Assembly: GCA_029260295.1 (NCBI GenBank)
Contig: JAJDDN010000006.1
Coordinates: 186,001 to 250,000, forward strand
DNA: 64,000 bases
Direction: 5' to 3'
Source: Phycisphaerales bacterium
Lineage (GTDB): Bacteria; Planctomycetota; Phycisphaerae; Phycisphaerales; UBA1924
How positions within the stretch are numbered: position 1 is the first letter of the stretch; the number at the start of each line of letters is the position of its first letter. The notes beneath the pieces were generated by a model. It worked only from the letters and a program-made list of their open reading frames with translations, ran no database searches and was not told where the DNA came from. The position numbers were made by a program, and so were the translations under genes. Below, piece by piece: positions 52,451 to 60,901 of the stretch.

Positions 52451-53751
52451 GATTTTGATTCCTGTTCCTGTGTGGCTATTGCTTTGTGGTGCTGGGTTTT
52501 TGCGAGCATTATGGAGAGTGCTGTCCAGAAAGCCGCGATGGGGGCGACTGCATAGACCATACCCATGACCCCGACAACGGTTGCGGCGAGGAGGGATTCG
52601 ATGGCGGTGCCTGCGACATCGCCTCCGCGATAGAGGAAGACATCGATGATGGGTTTGGATTTGTATTTTTCTTGGCGGGTAACGACGGAGAAGAGGGTTT
52701 CTCTTGCGGGACGAATGATCGCGTAGCGGCTGGCGCGGTGGATGGCGTTGAAAGCGGCGAAGACCGCGAAGATCTGCCAGGGTTCGATTTCGGGGCGGCT
52801 TGATACCCATGCGAGAATCGAGAAGCCTGCGATGGTGACGATGGGGAGGACGGATAGGGCGACGGCGATGCCGAGGCGTTTGATGATGTGGGCGGTGATG
52901 AAGAGTTGAACGAAGAGGGTGGCGAGCTGGGTCCACATGTCGAGTTGGGCGAAGAGGGCGACGCGGGATTCGAGTTCGTCTGCGGCATCGGCGACGATGT
53001 TGGCCTGGGTGAAGTAGATGAGGGTGGAACTGATGGCGATGAGGATGATGTAGAGTCCAATGCCCATGAGGTATGGGGAACGGAGGAGTGTTGTGGCGCC
53101 TTCGTGCCATGAGCCGCCGATGGGGGTTGATGCTGGGCTGTGTTCGACTGCGCAATGCGATGGCTTGATGCGGCGCATGGTTTGGATCGCGAGCTCGAAG
53201 CAGATGCATGCGCCGAGCATCTGCCAGATGGGGCCGATGATGTCGGCGGTGTTCCATGCGGTGAATGAGCCGAGCAGTGCGCCGAGTGTCCCCCCCACTC
53301 CGATCATCGGGTAGAGGCGTTTGGCGTCGACCAAGGTCCAGGTGTCGGCCATGAATCCCCAGAAGACGGAGACCATGAAGAGATTGACGACCGAGAGCCA
53401 GACATAGAAGACATAGCCGGAGTAGAGCTTGAGGTCGTCGGGGAGGGTGAGCATCGAGACGACAAAGACCAGCAAGCACGCGATGACGGCTCGGTACCCG
53501 GTCGCGATGAACCGGCGCGGGTTTGTTCGCGCGACGAGAGACCCAAAGGCGAGGGTGACGATGAGGGAGACGACCGAGGTGATGATGAAGAGCGCGCGGA
53601 GGTCGCGCATGGACCGCTCGACACCCATGGCTTCTCGGAGGGGGCGGAGGAGGAAGTAGCCGTAGAGGAGGAAGAAGAAGAGGAGGGCGGAGAGGATGAT
53701 GGTTGGGAGTTGGCTCGGCTTTGATTCTGTCTGTGGATTCCCCTGCTGCAT
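52447..53751 (-). CDS. MFS/NTT-like (ATP:ADP translocase-type) transporter
   Basis: 434 residues with 11-12 transmembrane helices. The N-terminus FFFLLYGYFLLRPLREAMGVE and the block MADTWTLVDAKRLYPMIGVGGTLGALLGS resemble the Npt1/Npt2 ATP:ADP antiporter family, which in free-living bacteria is a divergent MFS-like group of unknown substrate. First gene of a two-gene unit with the Tat-exported epimerase-like protein. Confidence 0.8.
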   Translation of the reverse strand: MQQGNPQTESKPSQLPTIILSALLFFFLLYGYFLLRPLREAMGVERSMRDLRALFIITSVVSLIVTLAFGSLVARTNPRRFIATGYRAVIACLLVFVVSMLTLPDDLKLYSGYVFYVWLSVVNLFMVSVFWGFMADTWTLVDAKRLYPMIGVGGTLGALLGSFTAWNTADIIGPIWQMLGACICFELAIQTMRRIKPSHCAVEHSPASTPIGGSWHEGATTLLRSPYLMGIGLYIILIAISSTLIYFTQANIVADAADELESRVALFAQLDMWTQLATLFVQLFITAHIIKRLGIAVALSVLPIVTIAGFSILAWVSSRPEIEPWQIFAVFAAFNAIHRASRYAIIRPARETLFSVVTRQEKYKSKPIIDVFLYRGGDVAGTAIESLLAATVVGVMGMVYAVAPIAAFWTALSIMLAKTQHHKAIATQEQESKS

Positions 53752-53799
53752 GTGATTGGTGTATATCTACTGTTTATTTTGGTTGCAAATTCTGAATGT

Positions 53800-55428
53800 T
53801 TACTCGTCTGCAATATTTTGAAGCTTTCTACGATCAAGACCTGATAGCTCCAGCTGAATCACCTTTGGATAAAACAAACTCATTTCCATATCCCAGAAAG
53901 CAGCGAATCCGCCTTCTCCCACCATGCTGTCATTTGGAATAATTTCAATCCATATCGAATCAATACTTGAGTCATTCGTGATATAACGAAAGCCAAGACC
54001 AGTCCTAGAGTCGCTTGAGAATGGGACCCATTCGTGATCACCATCGAAGACTCTCTTCCCCTTTTGATCAACATGATCACGCAAAGCCCACCAAGTCGGA
54101 TTCAGTTTTTTTACATATACATGGTCATCCCTGTTTCTCAGTTTTGCAACAAGCCAGATAGATCCACCGAAAGTAAAGCCTGGAATCTCAGTTGCCTTTA
54201 ACTCTCCAGCGGCCACGCTGATTCGTACTCCTCTCGGCCATCCGAGATTGGCCCCGAACTCATCATGGTCCCATTTGAATGTAGCAATAAGGTTTTTTTT
54301 AATCCATGAATCGGCCTGATCCAAATCCTCGACGAGATGGCATCCCTCAACACTTTGTATTTCTCCATTGCTTGTGTATGTCACCTTTGCAATATCTATA
54401 ACCTGCTCCTGCCGGATGCTTGCTACCGGCCACCAAATGTCGGCGTAGGGATCCCCTTCATAGATCACGCCTTCGACAGCGATAGCCTCGCTCGGAGATG
54501 AAGAAATCATGTTTGGCCATCGCACTAGGTCTTTCAATCGAATAGTCCCATCCCAACGCTCGCCATACTGACGATCAACCGGGACCAACCGACTGCCAAA
54601 TGGTGTGGTACCCGTCGACTTGAGTTCATAGACCTGTTTGTGAATTCGAACACGGGTACGGCGGTCGTCAAGTAGTCGCCTGAATGCAACAACCTGTGCG
54701 TGCACTGGGGCCATCTGAGGCATTTTGTCACCGGTTTCAAGTTCGAGGAAATACACCGATCGAGCCCAATGCTCCTCCTCACGCGTCATCCGTTGCTGAC
54801 GCGCCCACGCGTTATACACATACGAATATGTTTCACCTCGAATCGCCGTTTTTTCTGTTAGTTTCGCACTTGACTCGCGCTCGGCAAACTTTCTGAACAA
54901 CCAATGGTCAAGCCGGCTTGTATCCTCCACCTCATAAAGTCGGATTTTGAGTTGGTGTGCGATGCGTTCAGACATCGGGCGTTTGTTGTATGGGATCGCT
55001 GCTGCTGGGTTGCTGTTGCGATCAACCTTTGTTCCAGCTTCATCGGGCAAAGTCGGCAGCGCCAGAATCAATACCGGAGTAGGTATCGCGCCGAGCACGC
55101 CGCTTGAGTAGTTGTACCTGCTCACCCTTGGCCATACGCCGGCTGTGTATGAGCTCATCGCGAATACAACTGCGACCATGATCCATTTCTTGCTTCGGCG
55201 GGTCTTCCGCATTGATTTGAGGCTTGGGTGTTTCTTGCCGCACTCTGAGCATTGGATGGGTTCGATGCGGAGATCGCCGGGGGATTCGGTAAGGTCGTAG
55301 TAGCATTTTTTACAACGGAGCTTGGGACGGCCTCGGAAACCCGGGCGGTCCCAGAAGAGGGCGTAGAACGCTGTTGCGATGGCGAGGATTAAGAATGTCC
55401 AGTATGCAATAGTCCAAAACATACTCAA
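53800..55428 (-). CDS. Membrane protein with N-terminal zinc ribbon, unknown function
   Basis: 542 residues. A transmembrane helix (about 5-25), a zinc ribbon with Cys39/42 and Cys60/63 (CKKCYYDL, CSECGKKH), a second helix (about 82-98), then a large extracytoplasmic domain of about 430 residues with no recognised family. The first about 90 codons (55150-55428) have the G-rich strand bias of the region; the remainder does not, as if the large domain had been joined or exchanged later. Other ribbon-helix proteins occur at 3438 and 11980. Monocistronic. Confidence 0.7.
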   Translation of the reverse strand: MSMFWTIAYWTFLILAIATAFYALFWDRPGFRGRPKLRCKKCYYDLTESPGDLRIEPIQCSECGKKHPSLKSMRKTRRSKKWIMVAVVFAMSSYTAGVWPRVSRYNYSSGVLGAIPTPVLILALPTLPDEAGTKVDRNSNPAAAIPYNKRPMSERIAHQLKIRLYEVEDTSRLDHWLFRKFAERESSAKLTEKTAIRGETYSYVYNAWARQQRMTREEEHWARSVYFLELETGDKMPQMAPVHAQVVAFRRLLDDRRTRVRIHKQVYELKSTGTTPFGSRLVPVDRQYGERWDGTIRLKDLVRWPNMISSSPSEAIAVEGVIYEGDPYADIWWPVASIRQEQVIDIAKVTYTSNGEIQSVEGCHLVEDLDQADSWIKKNLIATFKWDHDEFGANLGWPRGVRISVAAGELKATEIPGFTFGGSIWLVAKLRNRDDHVYVKKLNPTWWALRDHVDQKGKRVFDGDHEWVPFSSDSRTGLGFRYITNDSSIDSIWIEIIPNDSMVGEGGFAAFWDMEMSLFYPKVIQLELSGLDRRKLQNIADE

Positions 55429-55463
55429 GTATACCGAACTGCACTGTTATCTGTTCCAAATTC

Positions 55464-56795
55464 TTAAGACGGGAAGCACTGGCCAAAGCGGAGCATGAGT
55501 TTGGGGTTGCCTTTGATGCGGATGCCGAGGGTGAGGAGGCCTCGGGCTAAGGTGCGTTCTTTGCGGACGAATCCGATCCAGGCGGCCTCTGTTGCAATGA
55601 GCTTTATGGTGGGTTTGCCTTGGTGGCCTTCTTGGATTTCGAGGGCTTGGTTTCGGATGGTGATGGTTGATTTGAGGGTTTCTGATTTTGGTTTGGGGCC
55701 TTTGAGGGTGAAGTGGTAGACGCAGTCGAGGCCTTTGGATTGGTCGCGTTGGAAGAGCCAGGGGAGGGCTTGGATGAAACTTACTGAATCCTTTGGGCGG
55801 AGTCCTGATCCGACGGGCTTGATGGTTTTATTTCGGAATCGTTTGGCGGCGTACTGCTGGGCGTCGGAGCCCTCGATGACATAGATGGTTTCTTCTTTTT
55901 GTTGCAGGGGTTTGACGATGTCTTTGACGAACTGTTTTTTGTTTTCGAGGAACGGGCCGATGACATCGTCTCCGGCGGGGCAGACGGCCATGCAGTAGGC
56001 GGCTTTGTAGTTTGGGCCCCAGCCTAGAGATTGCCACATGGAGGTGGTTTCGGAGTCTGTGTATTTGCTTCGGTAGTCTTTGGCGGACTTTGAGGCAGCT
56101 ACGCCTTCGACCCAGTCGCCGAATCCTCCCATGAACTCGCGGTAGTTGTGGGTGTAGCACGCGGCGAAGTCGAAATCGCCGTTGGGTTTGACGGCTCCGG
56201 TCGGGCAGGCGGCGACGCAGAGTTTGCATTCCAGGCATGGGTTGAAATCGAGGGGCTCGGCGTGGGATTCGACCTCGGCGTCCATGATGATGGTGCCTAG
56301 GAGGATGTGGTTTCCGAACTTTGGATGGATGACGAGGCGGTGGATGCCCATGACGCCCATGCCGGCTTCTTGGGCGATGAGTTTGTGGCTCACGACCCAC
56401 ATGCGTCCGGGCCAGCGGTCGGCTTCCATGGGGAAGCCGTGGGCGGGGTTAATGGCGCCGATGCCTTGGCGTTCGAGCTGGTGGACGATCTTTCGGGCGA
56501 CCTCGTTGGCGTGGTCGGCTGCGTGGTGGAACTCAAGGTTGGAAACCGAACGCATGGGGGTCCGCATGTTCTCTCGGCTGACGCGGATCACGAAGCTGAT
56601 GAATGTTTTGGCTCTTGGGAACGCTTCGAGTGCGCCGTCGCGTTCTTCTTCGATGCCTTGGCGGTCGATCTCGACGAACCCGACATCTTCTGCGCCCGCG
56701 TCCATGCAGAGTTGTCTGAGTTTGTCGCGGGAGATTGTTGATGAGTCGTTATGACCGACGCGGAGTTGGACTGGGTTTGATTGGATTGCGGTCAT
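55464..56795 (-). CDS. 4Fe-4S dicluster protein with C-terminal SCP2-like domain
   Basis: 443 residues from the ATG at 56795 (GGAGTC upstream). The middle carries two Fe-S cluster motifs: CLECKLCVAACPTGA and later CMAVCPAGDDVIGP, with an N-terminal part as in reductive-dehalogenase/QueG-like ferredoxins (RAKTFISFVIRVS, GFPMEADRWPGRMWVVSHK). The C-terminal about 100 residues (LDCVYHFTLKGPKP...IKGNPKLMLRFGQCF) look like an SCP2 sterol-carrier/lipid-binding domain. Substrate unknown; reduction of a hydrophobic compound is a reasonable inference. A palindromic operator 30 nt upstream and the adjacent MarR gene suggest substrate-induced regulation. Confidence 0.8.
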   Translation of the reverse strand: MTAIQSNPVQLRVGHNDSSTISRDKLRQLCMDAGAEDVGFVEIDRQGIEEERDGALEAFPRAKTFISFVIRVSRENMRTPMRSVSNLEFHHAADHANEVARKIVHQLERQGIGAINPAHGFPMEADRWPGRMWVVSHKLIAQEAGMGVMGIHRLVIHPKFGNHILLGTIIMDAEVESHAEPLDFNPCLECKLCVAACPTGAVKPNGDFDFAACYTHNYREFMGGFGDWVEGVAASKSAKDYRSKYTDSETTSMWQSLGWGPNYKAAYCMAVCPAGDDVIGPFLENKKQFVKDIVKPLQQKEETIYVIEGSDAQQYAAKRFRNKTIKPVGSGLRPKDSVSFIQALPWLFQRDQSKGLDCVYHFTLKGPKPKSETLKSTITIRNQALEIQEGHQGKPTIKLIATEAAWIGFVRKERTLARGLLTLGIRIKGNPKLMLRFGQCFPS

Positions 56796-56824
56796 GGGCT
56801 GACTCCTATGCATTCTTTTATTGT

Positions 56825-56838
56825 GTTGTATATACAAC
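56825..56838. promoter_or_regulatory. MarR operator O1
   Basis: GTTGTATATACAAC is a perfect 14-bp palindrome between the marR stop and the Fe-S gene start. A near-identical site is at 57346-57359. Confidence 0.7.
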
Positions 56839-56880
56839 TTTCTGGACGGTTCTTTGGATCGGTATGAATTGGGATACTTG

Positions 56881-57345
56881 CTAGTGCGTGTGGGCGGTTC
56901 CCATGGGGATGCCTTGGATGATGGAGTTGTAGAGGTCGTCTCCGAGTTCGGTTTCGACTTGCTGCTGGGCTTCTTGCCATCCGGGGTAGGACTTTGCGAA
57001 GACGCGGCGGCCTGATGGGGTGACGGAGAGGGTTTCGGTCCGGCCTTGGGTTGGGGTGTGGCGGCGGACCCAGCCTTGGGCTTCGAGCTTGTCGAGGTTT
57101 CGGCTGACGGTGGATTTTTCCATGCAGAGCGCTTTGCTCAGGGTGCTTGCGCTGGCATTTTGGGGTCCGATGCTGATGGTGGCGGCGAGCATGTTGAGCT
57201 GTCCGATGGTGAGGCTGGAGTTTCGGATTTGTTTTTCGTAGATGCCTGAGACCAAACGCGAGAGGAGACGCACGCGGACGGCGAGGCAGTTCTCGGCGAG
57301 TTCTGCGGCTTGGGACTCGACTTGGTCGCGTAAGGACATGGGCAT
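56881..57345 (-). CDS. MarR family transcriptional regulator
   Basis: 154 residues from MPMSLRD (57345); the Met two codons later (57339) is an alternative. Winged helix-turn-helix core: LTIGQLNMLAATISIGPQNASASTLSKALCMEKSTVSRNLDKLEAQGWVRRHTPTQGRTETLSVTPSGRRVF. MarR proteins are dimeric repressors released by small aromatic or oxidising ligands. Two operator-like palindromes, one overlapping its own start region and one in front of the downstream Fe-S gene, indicate autoregulation and control of that gene. Confidence 0.9.
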   Translation of the reverse strand: MPMSLRDQVESQAAELAENCLAVRVRLLSRLVSGIYEKQIRNSSLTIGQLNMLAATISIGPQNASASTLSKALCMEKSTVSRNLDKLEAQGWVRRHTPTQGRTETLSVTPSGRRVFAKSYPGWQEAQQQVETELGDDLYNSIIQGIPMGTAHTH

Positions 57346-57359
57346 AGTGTATATACAAC
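57346..57359. promoter_or_regulatory. MarR operator O2
   Basis: AGTGTATATACAAC matches O1 at 12 of 14 positions, with a perfect TGTATATACA core. It abuts the marR start codon and is 71 nt upstream of the divergent gmhB-like gene. Confidence 0.7.
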
Positions 57360-57430
57360 TCGGCACGATTCAAGGATATTCGGAGCGGGGATCGAAAAAC
57401 TTTGGGGCTTTGATCGCGTATCCTCTGTTT

Positions 57431-58354
57431 ATGCCCAGCAATGACCATTCTGAGGGATTGAGAGCCGCGATTTTTTTAGATCGGGACGACACGGTGAATA
57501 TCAATGCCGCCTTACCTGAGGGAGCTTGGGAGGGTGTTAAATGGGGGGATCTGCTCAAGCCTGAGTTTGCGATCTTGATGGAGGGGGCGAGGGAGGCATT
57601 GGTTGCTTTGAAGCAGGCGGGATTTGTGCTTGTGGTGATTACGAATCAGGGCGGATTGGCTCGGGGCGGGGGGACGACTCGGGATGTTGAATGCGTGAAT
57701 GATGCGCTGCGGCGGAAGTTGAATGAATCTGGGGAGGGCGTGTTTTCTGAGCAGTTGATTGATGGGTGGTACTTTGCGCCGCATCATGCGGAGGGGACGG
57801 TTGAGCCTTACAACTGTGATCATCCCTGGCGGAAGCCGCATGGGGGGATGATCCGGGCGGCGTGTAATGAGCTTGGTTTGGATGCGGAGAAGTCGTGGAT
57901 GATCGGGGATAAGCAGCGGGATTTGGATGCTGGGATGGATGCGGGGATTCCTGAGAAGCACACGATTCAGGTTGGGCCCAATGGCTCTCATGCGGATTTG
58001 ATGATGGCGGCGGAGGAGATTCTGACTGAGCCGGAGGGGTCTGGCTCAGAGGTTGTTTCGCATCCGAAGATTGTTCCTGGGACGAGGGTGGTGTTGAAAT
58101 CTACTGATGATGCGTTTGTGCCGATGGCGGATGATCGGACTCGGGAGATGGTGGAAGCCGTGGCACGAGGAATCGCGGAGCGGACGGGGATTGTGATCCA
58201 TGAACTGGCGTGCGATGAGAAGATGATTGAGGTCGTGATTGGGGTGCATCGGCTGGGGGCGTTGGCGTTTATGGCGCAGTTGCGTCGGGATACGAATCGG
58301 TGGCATGAGCGGCAGTTTGGTGCGGCGTTGTGGTCTTTGAGTAGGGATTGGTGA
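57431..58354 (+). CDS. GmhB-like HAD phosphatase fused to a transposase (Y1/HUH)-like domain
   Basis: 307 residues from the ATG at 57431. Residues about 12-195 are a histidinol-phosphate/heptose-bisphosphate phosphatase of the HAD superfamily: FLDRDDT (Asp17, Asp19), VITNQGG, CDHPWRKPHGGM and WMIGDKQRDLDAG. The GmhB zinc loop is incomplete. Residues about 216-307 (TRVVLKSTDDAFVP...IHELACDEKMIEVVIGVHR...ALWSLSRDW) follow the secondary structure and spacing of an IS200/REP-type Y1 transposase domain, but the HxH and Tyr catalytic residues are missing. The stop overlaps the GT9 start (TGATG), so it belongs to an LPS heptose unit. Confidence 0.82.
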   Translation: MPSNDHSEGLRAAIFLDRDDTVNINAALPEGAWEGVKWGDLLKPEFAILMEGAREALVALKQAGFVLVVITNQGGLARGGGTTRDVECVNDALRRKLNESGEGVFSEQLIDGWYFAPHHAEGTVEPYNCDHPWRKPHGGMIRAACNELGLDAEKSWMIGDKQRDLDAGMDAGIPEKHTIQVGPNGSHADLMMAAEEILTEPEGSGSEVVSHPKIVPGTRVVLKSTDDAFVPMADDRTREMVEAVARGIAERTGIVIHELACDEKMIEVVIGVHRLGALAFMAQLRRDTNRWHERQFGAALWSLSRDW

Positions 58355-59475
58355 TGTCTGATCGGCCGTTGAAGTTGTTGATTGTGTTGCCTTCTTGGGT
58401 GGGGGATGTGGTGATGGCGACGCCTGCGATTCGGCGGATCCGTGAGGCGATGCCTGGGATCTTTATTGGGGCGTTGTGTCGGGGTGGGATTGATCTATTG
58501 ATAGACGGGCAGGGTGAAGGAAATGATTTGTTTGATGAGGTGCATGTGTTTGTGCCTCATGGGATGATGGCGACTAAGAAAGCAGCCGCGAAGGTTCGGC
58601 CTCGGCGGTATGACACGGCGGTGTTGTTTACGAACTCGTTCTCCACGGCGCTGACGACGCGGCTGGCGTTTATTCCGAGGCGGATCGGGTATGACCGGGA
58701 CGGGCGGGGGATGCTTTTGACGGACAAGGTGGTGCCGCCGCGGAATGGGGATGGGTCTTGGAAGATGGTGCCTGCGGTGGATTACTATTGGAATCTGGCG
58801 GGGTATTTGTTGGGTGAGGAGCTTGTTGATTGGTCTGTGCATACTCCGGTGGATTGTGTGTCGATGCCTTTGGCGCTTCCTGATGGTGTCGTGATGGAGT
58901 TGCCGATTTCGGATGCTGACCAAACCAAATGTAATGAGATACTTGCGAAGGCGGGGGTTGATAGGGATTACGCCATATTGAATCCTGGTGGGAACAACGA
59001 GGCGAAGCGGTGGGCGGCGGATCGGTTTGCTCGGCTGGCGGATTGGTTGAACGATGAGTGTGGATTGAAAGTGCTGATCAATGGGTCGCCGGCGGAGAGT
59101 GGTTTGGTTGATGAGATCTGCGGGTTGTGTGAATCGGATCCGGTGTCGCTGCCTGCGATGGGCAACACGCTGGGGGGATTGAAGGCGATCTGCAAGGGGG
59201 CGCAGATCATGGTGACCAACGACACGGGACCGAGGCATATCGCTGCGGCGATGGGGACGCCACTGGTGACGCTGTTTGGGCCGACGGATCCGCGGTGGAC
59301 GACGGTGCCGGTGTCGAAGTTGGACAACGGGCTTGATAGTGAGGTGGTTGTGGTGGCTGATCCGACGCTGGAGGCGGGTGAATCGGCCAATGACCATCCG
59401 GAGCGGTGCGGGATTGACCAAATTGAGGGCTCAAGGGTCTTGGAGGCCGTAAAGTCCTTGCTTGGACAAAATTAG
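58354..59475 (+). CDS. Glycosyltransferase family 9 (heptosyltransferase-like)
   Basis: 373 residues. GT9 pattern: KLLIVLPSWVGDVVMATPAIRRIRE at the N-terminus, and AILNPGGNNEAKRWAADRFARLADWL and MVTNDTGPRHIAAAMGTPLVTLFGPTDP in the C-terminal Rossmann domain. Heptosyltransferases I/II add heptose to the LPS inner core. Translation is coupled to the gmhB-like gene (1-nt overlap). Together with LpxL this implies an LPS-bearing outer membrane. Confidence 0.92.
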   Translation: MSDRPLKLLIVLPSWVGDVVMATPAIRRIREAMPGIFIGALCRGGIDLLIDGQGEGNDLFDEVHVFVPHGMMATKKAAAKVRPRRYDTAVLFTNSFSTALTTRLAFIPRRIGYDRDGRGMLLTDKVVPPRNGDGSWKMVPAVDYYWNLAGYLLGEELVDWSVHTPVDCVSMPLALPDGVVMELPISDADQTKCNEILAKAGVDRDYAILNPGGNNEAKRWAADRFARLADWLNDECGLKVLINGSPAESGLVDEICGLCESDPVSLPAMGNTLGGLKAICKGAQIMVTNDTGPRHIAAAMGTPLVTLFGPTDPRWTTVPVSKLDNGLDSEVVVVADPTLEAGESANDHPERCGIDQIEGSRVLEAVKSLLGQN

Positions 59476-59537
59476 AACAATTCTATAGAGGATAGGGTTG
59501 TCTTATATTCCTGTTTGGCCATATGCTTTGCGGCTCT

Positions 59538-59984
59538 ATGAGAACTCAGCGATTCCATCTTGCGGCAACAATGCTCTTTGCGATCGGCTTTCTATTGGCC
59601 GGGTCGGGGTGGTCGTTTGTGTTGTCTTCGATGGCGAATGATCGGCCTGAGTGGTCGGTGTGTGGTCAGGACATGTGTTCGTGTGTGATGCCTACGGCTG
59701 ATGCGCCGGATTGTCCATTGTGTGAAGCCGGGCTCATGAATCCGGAAGACATGGCAGATGATTCTGGGAATCCCGTTCGGCGGATGCCTCAGAAGAACAA
59801 GTCTGTTGATGCGATGGGCGGGGCCGGGGCCAATGTCGCGATCGCGTTCTTTGTGGGGACGATGACTGGGCGGGTGGATGGATTGAGTTTGACCGGTGCT
59901 GATCGGGTTGTGATTCTTGCGACCAATGATCGGGCACCGAGATCACGCGGCATCGAGCTGGCGACACCTCCGCCGCGCGGGTGA
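59538..59984 (+). CDS. Hypothetical Cys-containing exported protein
   Basis: About 148 residues from MRTQRF (an in-frame ATG lies 15 nt upstream). One N-terminal hydrophobic helix (about 10-31), then a short region with CGQDMCSCVM and CPLC motifs (five Cys within about 25 residues) and an unstructured C-terminal half. The Cys cluster could bind a metal. No family recognised. Follows the GT9 gene by 62 nt. Confidence 0.6.
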   Translation: MRTQRFHLAATMLFAIGFLLAGSGWSFVLSSMANDRPEWSVCGQDMCSCVMPTADAPDCPLCEAGLMNPEDMADDSGNPVRRMPQKNKSVDAMGGAGANVAIAFFVGTMTGRVDGLSLTGADRVVILATNDRAPRSRGIELATPPPRG

Positions 59985-60065
59985 GTTGATCGCTCGAACC
60001 GTACACTTTACATTCCATAGTTAATTATTTCGATGCGCCATGTGGTGCGTCGGGAGGTTGGATAT

Positions 60066-60824
60066 ATGCGATCGTTTCGCAAAGTCCATGCTGGCTTTAC
60101 GCTCATAGAGTTACTTGTGGTCATCGCAATCATTGCCTTGCTGATCGGGATCCTGCTCCCGTCACTCAGCGGGGCGCGTGATAGCGCTCGCTCGGTGCAG
60201 TGTTTGTCGTCGCTCCGTTCACTCGGGATGGCGATGAGTATGTACACCGAGGACAACAAGGATGTGCTGCCACGCTCGAAACATTCTGTAGGGTTTTCCG
60301 GGATCCTGCCCTGGGGGCCTCAGATGTTTGAGTATCTGACTTCGCAACCGTTTGAGAGCGAGTCGGACCTGTGGCAGAGCGAATCTTGGTGGAACGCGAG
60401 CAACGATTTTTATCGTTGTGCTCATGACCAGCGGGAGAGCCCTATCGAGCAGCCTGGATTGCCTTTTTCTACAGCGGCGATCAGCTATGGGATGAATGCG
60501 TACTTTGAGCTCCGGCGCGAGGAGATTGACCCTGAGAAGTTTATGGGGGTTCGGTTTGCGCCTTATAGGAAGCGTTCGGCATCGCCTCACGCATCGGTCA
60601 CCATATTGCTTGGTGAGATGCGTGAGGAGTTGAGCGCGGATCACATTATGTCCCATTTCTGGCGTACACGCGATGTGGCGCCGGGGTCGGAGGTCGCTGT
60701 GGAGCGGCACGGGGACAAGGCGGGGTACTTGATGCTAGACGGACGCGCTGTTTCGCGCCGGTTTGCGGATATGTACGACGCGGACAATGGCCGGGACAAC
60801 TGGCATCCGGCGATGGCGAGGTGA
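60066..60824 (+). CDS. Type II pseudopilin-like protein with H-X9-DG motif
   Basis: 252 residues from the ATG at 60066 (GGGAGG upstream). Prepilin-type N-terminus HAGFTLIELLVVIAIIALLIGILLPSL: the Gly-Phe junction (residues about 10-11) is the cleavage/methylation site and Glu at position 5 after it is present. The C-terminus contains RHGDKAGYLMLDGRAV, an H, nine residues, then DG, typical of the large planctomycete pseudopilin family. Assembled by type II/IV machinery; role unknown. Confidence 0.92.
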   Translation: MRSFRKVHAGFTLIELLVVIAIIALLIGILLPSLSGARDSARSVQCLSSLRSLGMAMSMYTEDNKDVLPRSKHSVGFSGILPWGPQMFEYLTSQPFESESDLWQSESWWNASNDFYRCAHDQRESPIEQPGLPFSTAAISYGMNAYFELRREEIDPEKFMGVRFAPYRKRSASPHASVTILLGEMREELSADHIMSHFWRTRDVAPGSEVAVERHGDKAGYLMLDGRAVSRRFADMYDADNGRDNWHPAMAR

Positions 60825-60901
60825 GTTGTTTGCCTGGCCCGATTTATAACAACATCGCCGCTTCTGTGAGGAGCGGCTTTACAACGAGAAGAGAATTTCC
60901 A

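Noticed and set aside
52451..53479. Long minus-strand open frame upstream of the epimerase
   Set aside because: Arg/His/Pro-rich shadow of the transporter gene in another frame; the Tat signal at 52450 marks the true start.
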